41,090 bases of DNA from positions 1-41,090 of the IMG/VR virus record IMGVR_UViG_3300023110_000073; one strand, 5' to 3'. Of the stretch, positions 1-6,073 are shown in pieces. Origin of the DNA: a virus. The notes under the pieces were generated by a model that was given only the letters and a program-made list of their open reading frames with translations, did no database searches and was not told the DNA's origin. The position numbers and the translations under genes were made by a program. Numbering within the stretch: position 1 is the first letter of the stretch; each line of letters starts with the position of its first letter.

Positions 1-1037
1 GGAATGATCGACATGGCCGCCGCCTCGTCGACCGTGAAGCGCCCGGACGCCACGGCGTCCGCCCACTCCGTGAGCGTGCGGAACCCCACGTCCGTGGTGA
101 CCTCCGCGGACCGGCGGCACCGGCCCACCACGTCGACCATGAAGCGGGCGGCGTCGTCGTCCAGTCCGGGGACCCGGTCCATGAGCGCCCGGCGCTCACG
201 GCCCGGCGTGGGGTACCCCATCGTGACCCGGTAGCCCAGTCGGTTCGACAGGGCCGGGTCCAGCGCGTGCGTGCCGATGTAGTCGCCGTCGGGCGGGTTC
301 GACGTGGCGACCACGATGAGGTCACCGACCGGGATGCGTTCGCCGTCCGCCATCAGGTAGCCCTGCCCGTCGGTTACCGGATACAGCGATGCCAGTTCCG
401 ACACTTTGTCGATCCGGTTCACCTCGTCCAGTAGCAGGACGGTCGGCCCGCGCTGCGACAGTCGGGCGGCCGCGGCCAGCGGGCCATCGACCCGGTCGAA
501 CGCGGCGCCGTTCCCGTCGGAAGACGGGACCGGGACGATGCCGCCCAGCAGGTCTTCCGCGGTCACGCCCGGCGAGATGGTGACGCCCACGAACGACCAC
601 CCGCGGGCCTCGGCCATGAGGCGGACGGCGGTCGACTTCCCGCACCCGGTCGGCCCCTGCAAGTGGACGTGCCGCCGCCGGTCCAGCGCGTCGGCCAGTC
701 GGTAGAGCGCGTCATCCTGCCCGACAAGCGGCGGGACGTTTCGGGGCGTCGTGCTGTCCCCGGGGAGTCGCTCCCCTTCGATCACCGGGCGGCCCTTCAC
801 GGTCACCGCCCACCGGTCACCGGTGAACGTCAGTCCGCCGGACGACGTGGCCGGGGCGCCCGCCGAACGGACGACCGTCGGCGCGGTGCTACCGGACCCG
901 GTGACGGTCAACGTGACCGGCCCCAGTCCGTCGCGGGTGACGCCCATCACCGGGACGCCGTCGACGGTCACCGCGGCGCCGCCGTCGCCGTCCGCGACCA
1001 TTGCGATGGTCGGGGTGTTGTTGGTGCTGCTGCTCAT
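1..1037 (-). CDS. MoxR/CobS-type AAA+ ATPase, 3' end cut by window edge
   Basis: The frame is open from an ATG at 1037 to the window edge (about 345 residues visible, C-terminus missing). The N-terminal third is a Ser/Thr/Val-rich region of unknown fold. The ATPase core follows, with Walker A GPTGCGKST and Walker B LLLDEVNR, then a sensor-like ATSNPPDG and an arginine-bearing NRLGYR. This order matches MoxR/CobS/GvpN-type AAA+ proteins, which remodel metal-binding or VWA-domain partners using ATP. The partner is very likely the VWA gene at the other window end. An in-frame ATG at 1055 also exists, but the AGGAGCAGGAGC ribosome site lies between the two ATGs and favours 1037. The family call is firm; the biological substrate is unknown. 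Confidence 0.88.
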   Translation of the reverse strand, partial: MSSSTNNTPTIAMVADGDGGAAVTVDGVPVMGVTRDGLGPVTLTVTGSGSTAPTVVRSAGAPATSSGGLTFTGDRWAVTVKGRPVIEGERLPGDSTTPRNVPPLVGQDDALYRLADALDRRRHVHLQGPTGCGKSTAVRLMAEARGWSFVGVTISPGVTAEDLLGGIVPVPSSDGNGAAFDRVDGPLAAAARLSQRGPTVLLLDEVNRIDKVSELASLYPVTDGQGYLMADGERIPVGDLIVVATSNPPDGDYIGTHALDPALSNRLGYRVTMGYPTPGRERRALMDRVPGLDDDAARFMVDVVGRCRRSAEVTTDVGFRTLTEWADAVASGRFTVDEAAAMSII

Positions 1038-1149
1038 GCTCCTGCTCCTGTTCATCGTGCGCCGTTCGGGCGCGTTGTGTGTGCCGGAAACCTAGCAGGG
1101 TGAACCCCTGCGCAGGTGTCCGGATCGCCGGGCCTAGATCGCCCGGAAG

Positions 1150-1194
1150 GGACGCCCGGGGAGTCGAACCCCGGGACCGCTTGCGCGGCCGTCC
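1150..1194 (-). ncRNA. Mini tRNA-like three-way junction 1 (T-arm mimic)
   Basis: Read on the minus strand, an outer stem GGACG/CGTCC encloses two hairpins. One is CCGC-GCAA-GCGG, a GNRA tetraloop. The other is CGGGG-TTCGACT-CCCCG, which has the exact geometry of a tRNA T arm (5 bp, 7-nt loop with TTCGA). It is only 45 nt, so it has no room for both a D arm and an anticodon arm and is not a complete tRNA. It lies just after the stop of the 41-residue membrane protein gene and upstream of the AAA+ gene. It may be a leader attenuator, an RNA-processing signal or a tRNA remnant. The base pairing is visible; the function is inference. Confidence 0.4.
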
Positions 1195-1209
1195 TGCACG
1201 CCCCGACGG

Positions 1210-1335
1210 TCACCCGAACAGCACCACCGCGAGGATGAGCAGCGCCATCCCCGCGACCAGTGCCGCGGCGGTCAGTGAGTCCGCCCGGCACCAGTGCGAA
1301 GGCATCGCGGCGCGGTCGTGGTCGTGGTCGTTCAT
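1210..1335 (-). CDS. Small single-pass membrane protein (41 aa)
   Basis: The short N-terminus is His/Asp-rich (MNDHDHD). One hydrophobic helix then runs from about residue 21 to the C-terminus (LTAAALVAGMALLILAVVLF), ending one residue later. The start at 1335 is supported by the recurring leader with GGGAG at a normal distance. It sits between a 172-residue hypothetical and the AAA+ gene in the accessory block. No family is recognised. Size and topology would fit a small membrane-modulating or holin-like accessory peptide, but nothing identifies a role. Confidence 0.65.
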   Translation of the reverse strand: MNDHDHDRAAMPSHWCRADSLTAAALVAGMALLILAVVLFG

Positions 1336-1358
1336 CGTCGTGCTCCCTGTTCCGTTCG
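1336..1358 (-). promoter_or_regulatory. Recurring leader/RBS, copy upstream of membrane peptide
   Basis: On the minus strand this reads CGAACGGAACAGGGAGCA just before the ATG. It is one of at least six near-identical leaders in the accessory regions. GGGAG is the Shine-Dalgarno part; the conserved CGAACGGAAC in front of it is more than ribosome binding needs. Confidence 0.6.
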
Positions 1359-1364
1359 TGGTGG

Positions 1365-1883
1365 TCAGTGGTCGGCGCGGACGTAGCCCGCGAGGCCCGC
1401 GGCGTGGATCGTGAGGCGTTCCATCTCGGCGGTCGACCACCACCGGGCCGGGGTGTCGCCGTGGTCGTTGATGATCTCCCACCGGAACCCCTCCCCGGGG
1501 AGCGACTGCACCGACAGCGCCGCGCCCTCGTGGCCGTGCGTCCCGTGGTGCGCGTTGTGGGCGGCCATGTACAGCGTCGCCAGTGCCTCCGCGTTGTCGT
1601 GGCGCCCGCGCCGGGCACGGCGAGGCGTCGCCCGGACGGTCCGGGCCAGTGCCACGAGGTCGTCGCCGTGGCCGTGCTGCACGACCCGCTCCGCGATCGT
1701 CTGGGCGGTCCGGTGCGCCGCGTTCCGGTCGGACTGCGACCAGTCCGGGGCACTCCACGGGTGCAGGTCGGCGCGGCGGTCGATGTCGGCGGCGGTGGTG
1801 GTGGTCGGGTTCATGGTGCTGCTCCTGTTCTCGTCGATGGTGTCGGTGGTCGTGGTGGTCGTGGTCCGGTCGGTGGTCTTCAT
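1365..1883 (-). CDS. Hypothetical accessory protein (172 aa) with Thr-rich N-terminus
   Basis: No family is recognised. Residues 1-35 are dominated by Thr and Asp. The remainder is a compact, His- and Ala-rich domain of about 135 residues with several Trp residues, likely soluble. Two in-frame starts, at 1883 and 1814, each carry a copy of the AACAGGAGCAGCAC ribosome site directly upstream. A long form (172 aa) and a short form (149 aa, beginning MNPTTTT) are therefore both plausible. The longer is given because its leader also has the full CGAACGGAAC box. It lies downstream of the T-arm-like element at 1933-1991. Confidence 0.6.
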   Translation of the reverse strand: MKTTDRTTTTTTTDTIDENRSSTMNPTTTTAADIDRRADLHPWSAPDWSQSDRNAAHRTAQTIAERVVQHGHGDDLVALARTVRATPRRARRGRHDNAEALATLYMAAHNAHHGTHGHEGAALSVQSLPGEGFRWEIINDHGDTPARWWSTAEMERLTIHAAGLAGYVRADH

Positions 1884-1905
1884 CGTGCTGCTCCTGTTCC
1901 GTTCG
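1884..1905 (-). promoter_or_regulatory. Recurring leader/RBS, best match to consensus
   Basis: The minus strand reads CGAACGGAACAGGAGCAGC before the ATG at 1883. A second partial copy (GAACAGGAGCAGCACC) lies inside the gene, immediately before the in-frame ATG at 1814, as if the leader-start unit had been duplicated. Confidence 0.6.
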
Positions 1906-1932
1906 ATTCCAGTGCCCGCCAGTGCGGCGGAA

Positions 1933-1991
1933 GACCCGGCCGGGGATCGAACCCCGGGGCCACCAGTCGGCGGCCGCGACCTGCCCGGGTC
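1933..1991 (-). ncRNA. Mini tRNA-like three-way junction 2 (T-arm mimic)
   Basis: On the minus strand a perfect 7-bp outer stem, GACCCGG/CCGGGTC, encloses two hairpins. The first is GGCCGCC-GACT-GGTGGCC (7 bp with one G-U pair). The second is CCGGGG-TTCGAT-CCCCGG, a T-arm-like hairpin with a 6-nt loop. At 59 nt it is about 15 nt short of a tRNA, and the first hairpin has no 7-nt anticodon loop. It begins 6 nt after the stop codon of the upstream gene and ends about 28 nt before the next leader. The architecture repeats that of the element at 1150-1194. The pairing is visible; the role is unknown. Confidence 0.42.
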
Positions 1992-1997
1992 GGCGGT

Positions 1998-2516
1998 CTA
2001 GTCGATGTCGATCACGCGAACCGCGTCGTCCTCGTCCAGCACGCGGGCGGCGCAGGTGCCCGGCCCGGGGATGGTCCGCGGCGGGTAGCCCGGGCGGCCG
2101 TCCGGGTCGGTGCCCGCGTTGTCGGTGAACCGGAGGGCGTCGGTGAGTCCGTCCGCGACCCGGTCGGCGGCGGCGCCGACGCGCCCGGCGGTGCGGACCC
2201 GCGACCACATCGCGGGCACGTCGTTCAGTGCGAGAACGGCCGGGAGCGATTCGTGCGGCTCATCGGCGTGGGCTTCCGTGATCTTGGCCGTGAGGCGGGC
2301 GGCCGCCTCCGACATCTTCACGGCGTCGCGGTGGCACTGCGCGGAGTGCGCCCGCAGGGCGTCGACCATGACGGCGAGGGCGTCGGTGGTGATGGTGATC
2401 GTGATCGTCTCGGTGGTGGTGTCGGTGATCATGCTGTCGCCCTCCCGGGTCGTCGTGGTGTCGGTGATCGGTGCGCCCTTCGCGGCGCGGTCGGTGGTGG
2501 TCGTCTCGTGCGTCAT
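1998..2516 (-). CDS. Hypothetical accessory protein (172 aa) with Thr-rich N-terminus
   Basis: No family is recognised. The N-terminus (MTHETTTTDR) resembles that of the gene at 1365-1883. A predicted helical, Ala/His/Met-rich middle (about residues 40-90) follows, then an acidic C-terminal tail ending VIDID. The ATG at 2516 follows the recurring leader CGAACGGAACAGG. An internal ATG at 2432 has a stronger Shine-Dalgarno (GGGAGGG), so a 144-residue product is equally possible. It is the first gene of the leftward accessory block beyond the gene-poor stretch at 2517-3160. Confidence 0.55.
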   Translation of the reverse strand: MTHETTTTDRAAKGAPITDTTTTREGDSMITDTTTETITITITTDALAVMVDALRAHSAQCHRDAVKMSEAAARLTAKITEAHADEPHESLPAVLALNDVPAMWSRVRTAGRVGAAADRVADGLTDALRFTDNAGTDPDGRPGYPPRTIPGPGTCAARVLDEDDAVRVIDID

Positions 2517-2982
2517 TGCCTGTTCCGTTCGTTCGTCCCGGCCCGTCCTCCCCGGGCTGTTCCCGGGTCGGCCGTGGGCGGCCGGGTGGTGTGTTCGTTG
2601 TGCCCGGATTGTACCGCCGCCGGTGGCCAGTGTGCGCCGTCCGCGGGGACTGCGCACGCGGGCGCCGGGAGGGCGCCCCGGGAGCGGCGACAGGGACGCC
2701 CCGGAACAGTCGGCGCACGTCGGGACGGCCGCCCGGCCCGCGCACTGGTGACGGCCCGGCCCGGCCCCCGGTCGCCCGGTCCCGTCCGGTCGGGCGCTAT
2801 TCCGTACCCCTCCCCCCCTCCCCCCGGGGGGTGGCGGGCGCGGGCGGGTCCCTCGTCGGGGGAGGATACCCAGCCAACGGACCCGTTCACACACAGGCGC
2901 GAAGTCCGTCCGGACGAACAACCAACAGGTCAAATAACCCGACGGAAAAAAAGGGTCCCATAATGGGTCCTACCGTCATTAC

Positions 2983-2998
2983 CCGCAAATACCGCAAA
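2983..2998 (+). repeat. CCGCAAA direct repeat (iteron-like, two copies)
   Basis: CCGCAAA occurs at 2983-2989 and 2992-2998, one nearly helical turn apart, inside the AT-rich part of the divergent region. Two short copies are weak evidence for an initiator binding site. Confidence 0.3.
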
Positions 2999-3028
2999 AA
3001 TGAATAAACGTCAGATGGACCAAATCAC

Positions 3029-3056
3029 TTGCATTTCTGACTTTTGCTACTAGGCT
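3029..3056 (+). promoter_or_regulatory. Candidate sigma-70-type promoter for ssb
   Basis: TTGCAT (3029-3034), a 16-nt spacer, and TAGGCT (3051-3056, matching TANNNT) lie about 105 nt upstream of the ssb ATG. The leader between contains a GCGGC-CGAA-GCCGC hairpin near 3090-3105, which could attenuate or protect the message. Confidence 0.5.
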
Positions 3057-3160
3057 CGGCCTCGCCCTAGCCCGAGGAGGGCGGCGGGCAGCGGCCGAAG
3101 CCGCCGTTTGTGGCAACTTTTCAACGGTCCTTTCGGGGACGACAAGGAAAAGAGGACCAG

Positions 3161-3565
3161 ATGGACACTGAGGCACTTATCGCTCAGGCGCAGAAGGAAC
3201 TGAGCGAGAGCGCTAGCGCTACTACGGACATTCCGTGGCATCGCTGGAGTGAGGACGACACCACCGTGATCGGTGTGCTGTCGGATCAGGGGACCTTCAA
3301 CAGTCGTGAGGGCGAGGTAAGGCACTTCGCCGTCATTACGAAAGAGGATGGGTCCCGGGTGCGTGTGGGCACGGACAACGCTGCGCTGCGCAGGCTGTGG
3401 GATGAGAAGAACCCGCAGACCGGCGACACGCTGTGCATCATGCGTGGGACGGAGATGCGTGAGTCGTCATCGGGGCGGCAGTTCTGGCCGTATGCGCTGG
3501 CTGTGGAAAGCGCACAAACGGTGATGAACGCCGGGATCGACCCGGACGACGACGCTCCGTTCTAG
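3161..3565 (+). CDS. ssb: Phage single-stranded DNA-binding protein (SSB-like, 134 aa)
   Basis: The product ends in DPDDDAPF, the acidic tail with terminal Pro-Phe that bacterial and phage SSBs use to recruit repair and replication partners. The body (about residues 25-120) has alternating hydrophobic and charged stretches, such as TVIGVLSDQGTF and DTLCIMRGTEM, consistent with one OB fold. It would coat single strands during replication and recombination with the primase-helicase and RecT-like protein. ATG 3161 is chosen for its AAGAGGA ribosome site; a GTG at 3110 in frame has none. It is one of only two plus-strand genes. Its TAG overlaps the stop of the convergent primase gene within the same CTAG. 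Confidence 0.78.
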   Translation: MDTEALIAQAQKELSESASATTDIPWHRWSEDDTTVIGVLSDQGTFNSREGEVRHFAVITKEDGSRVRVGTDNAALRRLWDEKNPQTGDTLCIMRGTEMRESSSGRQFWPYALAVESAQTVMNAGIDPDDDAPF

Positions 3566-5463
3566 TCGATCAAAGTGCCCTCGTCCGGACGGGAGAACCA
3601 CCGGGCGAGGGCACTCTGCAACATCGCCTTCGTGCTGTTGTGCTTCGACGGGTTGTCCAGCATGGAATTAGTCGGGTCCAGTAGCGACTTTTCCTCCACC
3701 GCACGCGCGACAGCCGCACGAAGGTAGGGGTTCAGCCCAGTTATTTCCCGGCGCGATGGAGCCTCACCGAACGGAACACCGTGGTTGTGCGCGTCGTCCA
3801 GTCCGCTGATCAGCGCGGAGATGTAGTTCTCGTCGCGCAGCGCGGATACATTCGCATCATGTTGTGCGCGTGTCACGCCAGCGTCGTCTTCGCCCAGTTC
3901 GTCGATCATCACCGACTGGCCCTCGCGGGCCGTGTCGCCTTCTTCGACCTGCTTCAAGCGGAATCGGCCGACAACCATCCCGTCTTCTGAGTCGCGGCTG
4001 AAGTCCAGCGTCGCCTTGATGTACGCCTGCTCGTCCTCGTGCGCCACCGACTTCTCCAGCCGCAGCCCGGCATCTGATCCGTTGCGCCAGTCCCGGGACC
4101 CCGACATGCGGCCCTCGCCATTCTCATGGTGAATAAACAGGCCAACGTCCTGCGGTCGGATCAAGGCGCGGATTCTGTTGATGAACTTGCGCACGACTGA
4201 CGCACGCCATTCGTCGTCGGTTCCCACGTCGCGCAGCGCGGTCACAGAGTCAAACAAGATCACCCCGGGGCCGACCGGGCGTATGCGTTCGATCTTATTG
4301 CTGACCCATTCATACGTCCGTGGGTCAGCAAGATTCGCGCCCATCGCGTCCGCGACGTGCAGCGCATTCTTTGTCTTGTCAGGGACCCCGAACTCCCAGA
4401 GCCTCATGGTCAGTCGGCGCTCGCCGTTCTCGGCGTCGATCATCAGTGCCCATTGGGCGGGATTGACGTATCTGCCGAGCAGGGTCCCCCCACCGTTCAG
4501 GGCGGTGATGATGTACTCCATTGCAAGGAACGATTTAGCGGTCTTGCCTGCGCCGAACACCATCGCCAGTGACCCGCGTGCTGCTATTCCGTCCCACGCC
4601 CAGTCGATCGGGGGAGGTGGAGACGCAAGCATCGCCTCCACATCCAGCATCTTGATGTTCAGTTCCTCGGCGGCAATCTCGTCCTCGGACTTGCCGCTAC
4701 TCCGGACCAGCACGAACTGATCAACGGTGGCGCCTCCGGCCAGATGGTCCCATGCGTCCTTGCCAGTGCGGGCCTCAACGATCGTTACTTCCAGACCGGC
4801 GCCCTCATGCAGCACTTTGTACAGGCGATCCGCGCGGGCCTTGCCCACGTCGTCCTTGTCGCGCACGATCACCACAGACGCGCCGCGCAATGCCTCAGTC
4901 CACTCGTCAATCCACTTGCGCTGGGCGCCGCCTGCGGTGGTGGTGGCGGTCACGCCCGCATCAACGAGCGCATCTGCGTCCTTCTCGCCTTCCGTCAGGT
5001 ACACGGTGCCGCCCTCGCGTGTGACGCGCACGACATCCGGCAGCCGGTACAAGGGGGCGACGTGCCCGTTCAGGCCATTGGCCCACCCCTGCCCGTCCCA
5101 GTGCGACTGGCGGAACTCTTTGCCGGGGCTGCGGGTGACGCGCACGACCGGCTCGCCGTCAGCAGTGGTGTAGATGTAGTGGACATCGGTCCGTGATTCG
5201 CGCAGGCGTTGTTCCGCTGCCTGTTGAAGTTTCTCCTGCGCCCGGCTGGAGAACTCAAAGCCCACGCTCCGCGCGATGTCGGAGTACTCGCATCCCGCGT
5301 GGCAGTGAACCAGCGATCCGTCGGGCACCGCGGTGATTGATAAAGACGGACGGCCGTCGTCATGGGCGGGGCACTGCGCGATTGCGCCGTTTCCCCTTCG
5401 TATTACCTGTTTCCCAGCGCTTCGCAGGGCTTCCTGCCACTCCGTCAGGCTGAACTCAGACAT
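3562..5463 (-). CDS. Bifunctional DNA primase-helicase (Toprim + RepA-like ATPase)
   Basis: This protein of about 633 residues makes primers and unwinds DNA at the phage fork. The N-terminal zinc-binding part carries CPAHDD and CHAGC (about residues 30-60). A Toprim domain follows with the acidic motif TEGEKDADAL and the DKDD pair (VIVRDKDDVGKA). The C-terminal half is a RecA/RepA-type ATPase with Walker A GAGKTAKS, Walker B VILFDS and the FIHHENGEGRMSGS motif. ATG 5463 is preferred because it overlaps the end of the upstream zinc-protein gene (ATGTCTGA); a TTG at 5481 would add six residues. With no polymerase gene seen in the window, it probably works with the host replicase. Confidence 0.88.
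   Translation of the reverse strand: MSEFSLTEWQEALRSAGKQVIRRGNGAIAQCPAHDDGRPSLSITAVPDGSLVHCHAGCEYSDIARSVGFEFSSRAQEKLQQAAEQRLRESRTDVHYIYTTADGEPVVRVTRSPGKEFRQSHWDGQGWANGLNGHVAPLYRLPDVVRVTREGGTVYLTEGEKDADALVDAGVTATTTAGGAQRKWIDEWTEALRGASVVIVRDKDDVGKARADRLYKVLHEGAGLEVTIVEARTGKDAWDHLAGGATVDQFVLVRSSGKSEDEIAAEELNIKMLDVEAMLASPPPPIDWAWDGIAARGSLAMVFGAGKTAKSFLAMEYIITALNGGGTLLGRYVNPAQWALMIDAENGERRLTMRLWEFGVPDKTKNALHVADAMGANLADPRTYEWVSNKIERIRPVGPGVILFDSVTALRDVGTDDEWRASVVRKFINRIRALIRPQDVGLFIHHENGEGRMSGSRDWRNGSDAGLRLEKSVAHEDEQAYIKATLDFSRDSEDGMVVGRFRLKQVEEGDTAREGQSVMIDELGEDDAGVTRAQHDANVSALRDENYISALISGLDDAHNHGVPFGEAPSRREITGLNPYLRAAVARAVEEKSLLDPTNSMLDNPSKHNSTKAMLQSALARWFSRPDEGTLID
3574..3615. terminator. Bidirectional hairpin between convergent ssb and primase genes
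   Basis: A 15-bp stem with one G-T pair (AGTGCCCTCGTCCGG against CCGGGCGAGGGCACT) and a 12-nt loop begins 8 nt past the ssb stop, inside the last codons of the primase gene. There is no T tract on either side, so it may act as a rho-dependent pause, a 3'-end protector or an actinobacterial tailless terminator. Confidence 0.5.
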
Positions 5464-5584
5464 CCTGCGTCGTTTCGTCAAGCGCCTTGATGTCGCACGC
5501 CCGGCACAAATCTGGCCAGAACCCTGTCGGGTTATTGCACCCCGGTGTCTGGCACGTCTTCTCGGCCTGCGTCTCGTCGTTCAC
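5456..5584 (-). CDS. Small zinc-ribbon protein (42 aa)
   Basis: A 42-residue product with four cysteines arranged C-x4-C and C-x2-C (CQTPGC and CRAC), separated by 11 residues, which is enough for one zinc knuckle. The GTG start at 5584 overlaps the TGA of the upstream gene (GTGA). Its own stop overlaps the primase ATG, so translation of the three genes is probably coupled. A zinc knuckle next to the primase suggests a nucleic-acid-binding helper, but the partner is unknown. The coupling on both sides is the main support that it is real. Confidence 0.65.
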   Translation of the reverse strand: MNDETQAEKTCQTPGCNNPTGFWPDLCRACDIKALDETTQDV

Positions 5585-5958
5585 GCGGCGTCACCGAAGT
5601 TCCGGTAACGCTCCCGGCACGTCTCGCAGAAGTAGCGGCCGTCCAGTTTTCTCCCCACGGATGGGTTCATGCATCGGCGCTTGTGATCCACCGGCTGCCC
5701 GGCACGTTGTGCAACCCGCTTGTCGCGGAACACGAACGAGCAGCGCTGCGGGAGCGCGATGGCTGCTGCCGCCAACGCGGCGCCAACCCGCTGCGCTTCC
5801 TCGGGGTGGAACGTCAATGCGTAACTGGCGGCGCCTTCGCTGGTCGTAACCCACAGCGTTACCGCTGGCGCCTCTGTGATGGTGTCCTCGGATTCGGTGG
5901 TGATCTGGAGGATCAGACCCGAACCGAGGGGGATGTTGCTACTCTTTGCCTTCGGCAT
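5581..5958 (-). CDS. Hypothetical protein with C-terminal zinc-ribbon (125 aa)
   Basis: Residues 1-75 look like a small beta-rich domain (GLILQITTESED, AVTLWVTTSEGAASYALTF). Residues 76-125 carry cysteines in RRCMNP and FCETCRERY that could form a zinc site. ATG 5958 has TAGGAG upstream at a long spacing. It is the first gene after the spacer with the plus-strand terminator and is translationally coupled to the 42-residue zinc protein downstream. No family is recognised; a nucleic-acid-associated role is inferred only from the Cys pattern and position. Confidence 0.6.
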   Translation of the reverse strand: MPKAKSSNIPLGSGLILQITTESEDTITEAPAVTLWVTTSEGAASYALTFHPEEAQRVGAALAAAAIALPQRCSFVFRDKRVAQRAGQPVDHKRRCMNPSVGRKLDGRYFCETCRERYRNFGDAA

Positions 5959-6012
5959 GGAGGTTCACGCTCCTAGTCGCAGTCGGCAGAGAATCTGCGC
6001 TCTAACCGACCG

Positions 6013-6055
6013 GGAGGGCATCACAAGGGGCTTGTGGTGCCCTCCTTTTTTCTTT
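6013..6055 (+). terminator. Strong intrinsic terminator on the plus strand, antisense to the operon
   Basis: A 15-bp stem (GGAGGGCATCACAAG against CTTGTGGTGCCCTCC, one G-T pair, GGG loop) is followed by TTTTTTCTTT on the plus strand. All genes around it read the other way, and on the minus strand the hairpin is preceded by A residues rather than followed by T. It would stop plus-strand transcription, such as readthrough from ssb or an unseen antisense RNA. Confidence 0.7.
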
Positions 6056-6073
6056 GAGAGTGGGTCGGGGACC

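Larger units (their letters stand above)
2517..3160. other. Gene-poor divergent control region, possible replication origin
   Basis: I see no convincing gene here. 2517-2930 is very GC-rich, with a C/G-tract palindrome near 2820 (CCCCCCGGGGGG); all frames read as low-complexity Arg/Pro/Gly protein. 2935-3055 is strikingly AT-rich for this genome. It holds a 7-nt A run, a direct repeat of GGGTCC flanking CATAAT, and two CCGCAAA copies 9 nt apart. Genes diverge from it (ssb rightwards, accessory genes leftwards), and the ssb promoter lies at its right edge. An origin or a divergent early control region is a reasonable inference. Confidence 0.4.

Noticed and set aside
1130-1200. Complete tRNA gene on the minus strand
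   Set aside because: The T arm is perfect, but only about 30 nt separate it from the 5' half of the closing stem, too few for D and anticodon arms, and no matching acceptor strand is found further upstream.
1905-2003. Complete tRNA gene on the minus strand
   Set aside because: The 7-bp acceptor-like stem is convincing, but the element is 59 nt, its T-like loop has 6 nt and no 7-nt anticodon loop with T33 exists.
2513-2890. Protein-coding gene on the minus strand in the GC-rich spacer
   Set aside because: All frames give low-complexity Arg/Pro/Gly sequence with no ribosome site or domain; long open frames are expected at this GC content.
1260-2963. Long plus-strand open frame of 567 codons
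   Set aside because: It lies antisense to three better supported minus-strand genes with ribosome sites; its sequence is low-complexity, so it is a GC-driven shadow.
2940-2976. Intrinsic terminator on the minus strand before the T7 run
   Set aside because: The sequence upstream of the T run is a direct repeat of GGGTCC with only a tiny CCCA-TTA-TGGG stem, too weak for a terminator.
5959-6060. tRNA remnant on the minus strand (GGTTAGAGCGCAG resembles a D arm)
   Set aside because: No T arm, no paired acceptor and no anticodon stem at the right distances; the strong hairpin is better explained as a plus-strand terminator.
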